A DNA stretch of 64,000 bases from Lachnospiraceae bacterium (lineage in GTDB: Bacteria > Bacillota > Clostridia > Lachnospirales > Lachnospiraceae), in contig JAIDPF010000023.1 in assembly GCA_029062895.1 (NCBI GenBank), positions 1 through 64,000 of the forward strand. The letters run 5' to 3'. The first letter of the stretch is position 1, and every line of letters starts with the position of its first letter. Under the pieces are notes generated by a model, which was not told the origin of the DNA, did not search any database, and saw nothing but the letters and a program-made list of their open reading frames with translations. Of the stretch, positions 62,960 to 64,000 are shown one piece after another. The translations under genes and the position numbers were made by a program.

Positions 62960-63053
62960 ATGAATTGGAAAGGCATGGTTATTAGATTGAAAAATCACAT
63001 TGATGTGCTGATTTTTCAACCAGCAATTTGAGGCTCTGACATGGAGGATTAGT

Positions 63054-63329
63054 ATGGAGAAGATCACATTGATCCCGGAAGAAGGGGAACTTCCGGTAGA
63101 GTTTTACGTTCTGGAGGAGACGACAGTCGGCGGAAGAGACTATTTTCTGGTGACAGATGCTGAGGATGGAGATGGCGAGGCATTGATTTTGAAGGATATG
63201 TCGGAGAAGGAGGATGCGGAGGCGTTGTTTGTGATCGTATCGGATGATGATGAACTGGATGCAGTGGCAGGTATTTTTGCCGGACTGATGGAAGACATAT
63301 CACTGCAGAAGGATGAAGGAAACCAATGA
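63054..63329 (+). CDS. DUF1292 protein
   Basis: A 91-residue acidic protein (MEKITLIPEEGELPVEFYVL, then VTDAEDGDGEALIL). DUF1292 members follow ruvX in Firmicutes; function unknown. The upstream spacer contains a palindrome (TTGAAAAATCA...TGATTTTTCAA) after a GGAAAGGCATGGTTATTAG leader. The stop codon TGA overlaps an ATG (ATGA at 63326-63329) that begins short frames described below. Confidence 0.85.
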   Translation: MEKITLIPEEGELPVEFYVLEETTVGGRDYFLVTDAEDGDGEALILKDMSEKEDAEALFVIVSDDDELDAVAGIFAGLMEDISLQKDEGNQ

Positions 63330-63430
63330 CAGAGAGGTTATGTACTGAAGGGAAAGAACAAGACGCATGACAGGGAGGTTATGCGCTGAAAGAATAACAA
63401 GACGCATGACAGAGGGGATGTGCTGAAATA
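63326..63430 (+). repeat. Three tandem about 40-bp repeats with coupled micro-frames
   Basis: The unit ATGACAGxGAGGTTATG-x-x-x-TGA (about 41 bp) occurs at 63326-63366 and 63367-63406; a third partial copy begins 63406. Each contains a purine-rich ribosome-like site and the codon series ATG-N3-TGA: ATG TAC TGA (63340-63348), ATG CGC TGA (63381-63389), ATG TGC TGA (63418-63426). An overlapping reading gives two coupled peptides: 14 residues from 63326 and 19 from 63367, each joined by ATGA. They lie between the DUF1292 gene and the RNase J gene. Confidence 0.55.
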
Positions 63431-63474
63431 TGCCTTCTATCATGAAAAATATGAAAAAAGAATGGAGGATTATT

Positions 63475-64000
63475 TTGAAAAAAAGTGTAATGGCAGATGC
63501 TGCAGCACTGAAGATCATTCCGCTTGGCGGATTGGAACAGATCGGTATGAATATTACCGCATTTGAATATGAGGACAGCATCCTTGTAGTTGACTGCGGT
63601 TTGGGATTCCCGGAGGATGATATGTTAGGGATCGATCTGGTCATCCCAGATATCACATATCTGAAGGATAATATTGAGAAGGTGAAGGGCTTCGTGATTA
63701 CGCATGGACACGAAGATCATATTGGGGCGTTGCCCTATGTATTAAAAGAGATCAATGTGCCGATTTATGCGACTAAATTGACGATGGGGATTATTGAGGC
63801 GAAGCTAAAGGAACATGAACTGGATAAGGTAGTTGCCAGAAAAGTGGTACAGTTTGGGCAGACGATGACACTGGGGGATTTCCATGTGGAGTATATCAGG
63901 ACAAATCATAGTATTGTGGATGCTGCAGCATTGGCAATCTATACGCCACAGGGCATCATTGTTCATACCGGTGATTTTAAGGTGGATTATACGCCGATCT
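63475..64000 (+). CDS. rnj: Ribonuclease J, 5' part (3' end outside window)
   Basis: The frame runs off the window's right edge. IIPLGGLEQIGMNITAFEYE, then VDCGLGFPEDDMLGID, and the metallo-beta-lactamase metal site THGHEDHIGALPYVL identify RNase J, the 5'-exonuclease/endonuclease of mRNA decay and rRNA processing. The TTG at 63475 has GGAGGA eight bases before it; in-frame ATGs at 63430, 63442 and 63451 are possible but lack a site. Whether it is rnjA or rnjB cannot be told. Confidence 0.9.
   Translation, partial: MKKSVMADAAALKIIPLGGLEQIGMNITAFEYEDSILVVDCGLGFPEDDMLGIDLVIPDITYLKDNIEKVKGFVITHGHEDHIGALPYVLKEINVPIYATKLTMGIIEAKLKEHELDKVVARKVVQFGQTMTLGDFHVEYIRTNHSIVDAAALAIYTPQGIIVHTGDFKVDYTPI

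Overview
The window looks like the chromosome of an anaerobic Clostridia bacterium, probably a Lachnospiraceae member. Reasons: Firmicutes-type gene order at the right end (ireB, ruvX, a DUF1292 gene, RNase J), a T-box leader, strong AGGAGG-type ribosome sites, LytTR regulators, and many short palindromes between genes. No species is assigned.

1-14.9 kb is an AT-rich prophage or phage-derived island cut by the left window edge. A long leftward operon carries, in transcription order, small proteins, a 912-residue protein with the DxDGD motif of the SPbeta YonO-type single-chain RNA polymerase, an HU-like protein, tail genes, a cysteine desulfurase, an endolysin, a holin and a tail tape-measure gene. 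The tape-measure frame stops early at a strongly folded RNA-like segment. Divergent from this operon is a phage sigma factor plus a DUF262-like protein, behind a promoter with a LexA/DinR box in its spacer. No integrase, terminase, portal or capsid gene is visible.

14.9-22 kb is host accessory DNA: an AbrB-like regulator with a glycosyltransferase behind a palindromic operator, a Cof-type HAD phosphatase, a secreted repeat protein sharing its binding repeat with the phage endolysin, and a LytTR-DUF3021-ABC exporter operon.

22-45 kb is the most unusual part: a rightward gene train with its own promoter and terminator. It combines type IV secretion ATPases (VirD4-like and a PrgI-VirB4 fusion) with lipoproteins and two paralogous surface proteins, but no relaxase or integrase. 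With it is a complete partner-switching set: an RsbW-like kinase, a SpoIIE/RsbU-like phosphatase, a STAS protein, and two MATE transporters each fused to an RsbW-like ATPase domain, one with degenerate ATP-site motifs. An ADP-ribosyltransferase-like protein, two 72-73-residue paralogs, two glycosyltransferases, a formyltransferase and a DUF2156 protein complete it. I read it as a candidate contact or secretion system with phospho-switch control and a possible toxin-like effector.

45-64 kb is mostly core: TrpB2 under a tryptophan T-box, a lipoprotein, prmA, rsmE, a cysteine desulfurase and thiI (a 4-thiouridine/thiamine sulfur pair), a hybrid kinase and LytTR regulator between them, a histidine-less HPr, mtaB, a GDP-heptose-type cluster (nucleotidyltransferase-GmhB fusion, HddA-like kinase, epimerase, GT2), then ireB-ruvX-DUF1292-rnj. 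Two copies of a MITE-like inverted-repeat element sit at 29.7 and 60.0 kb.
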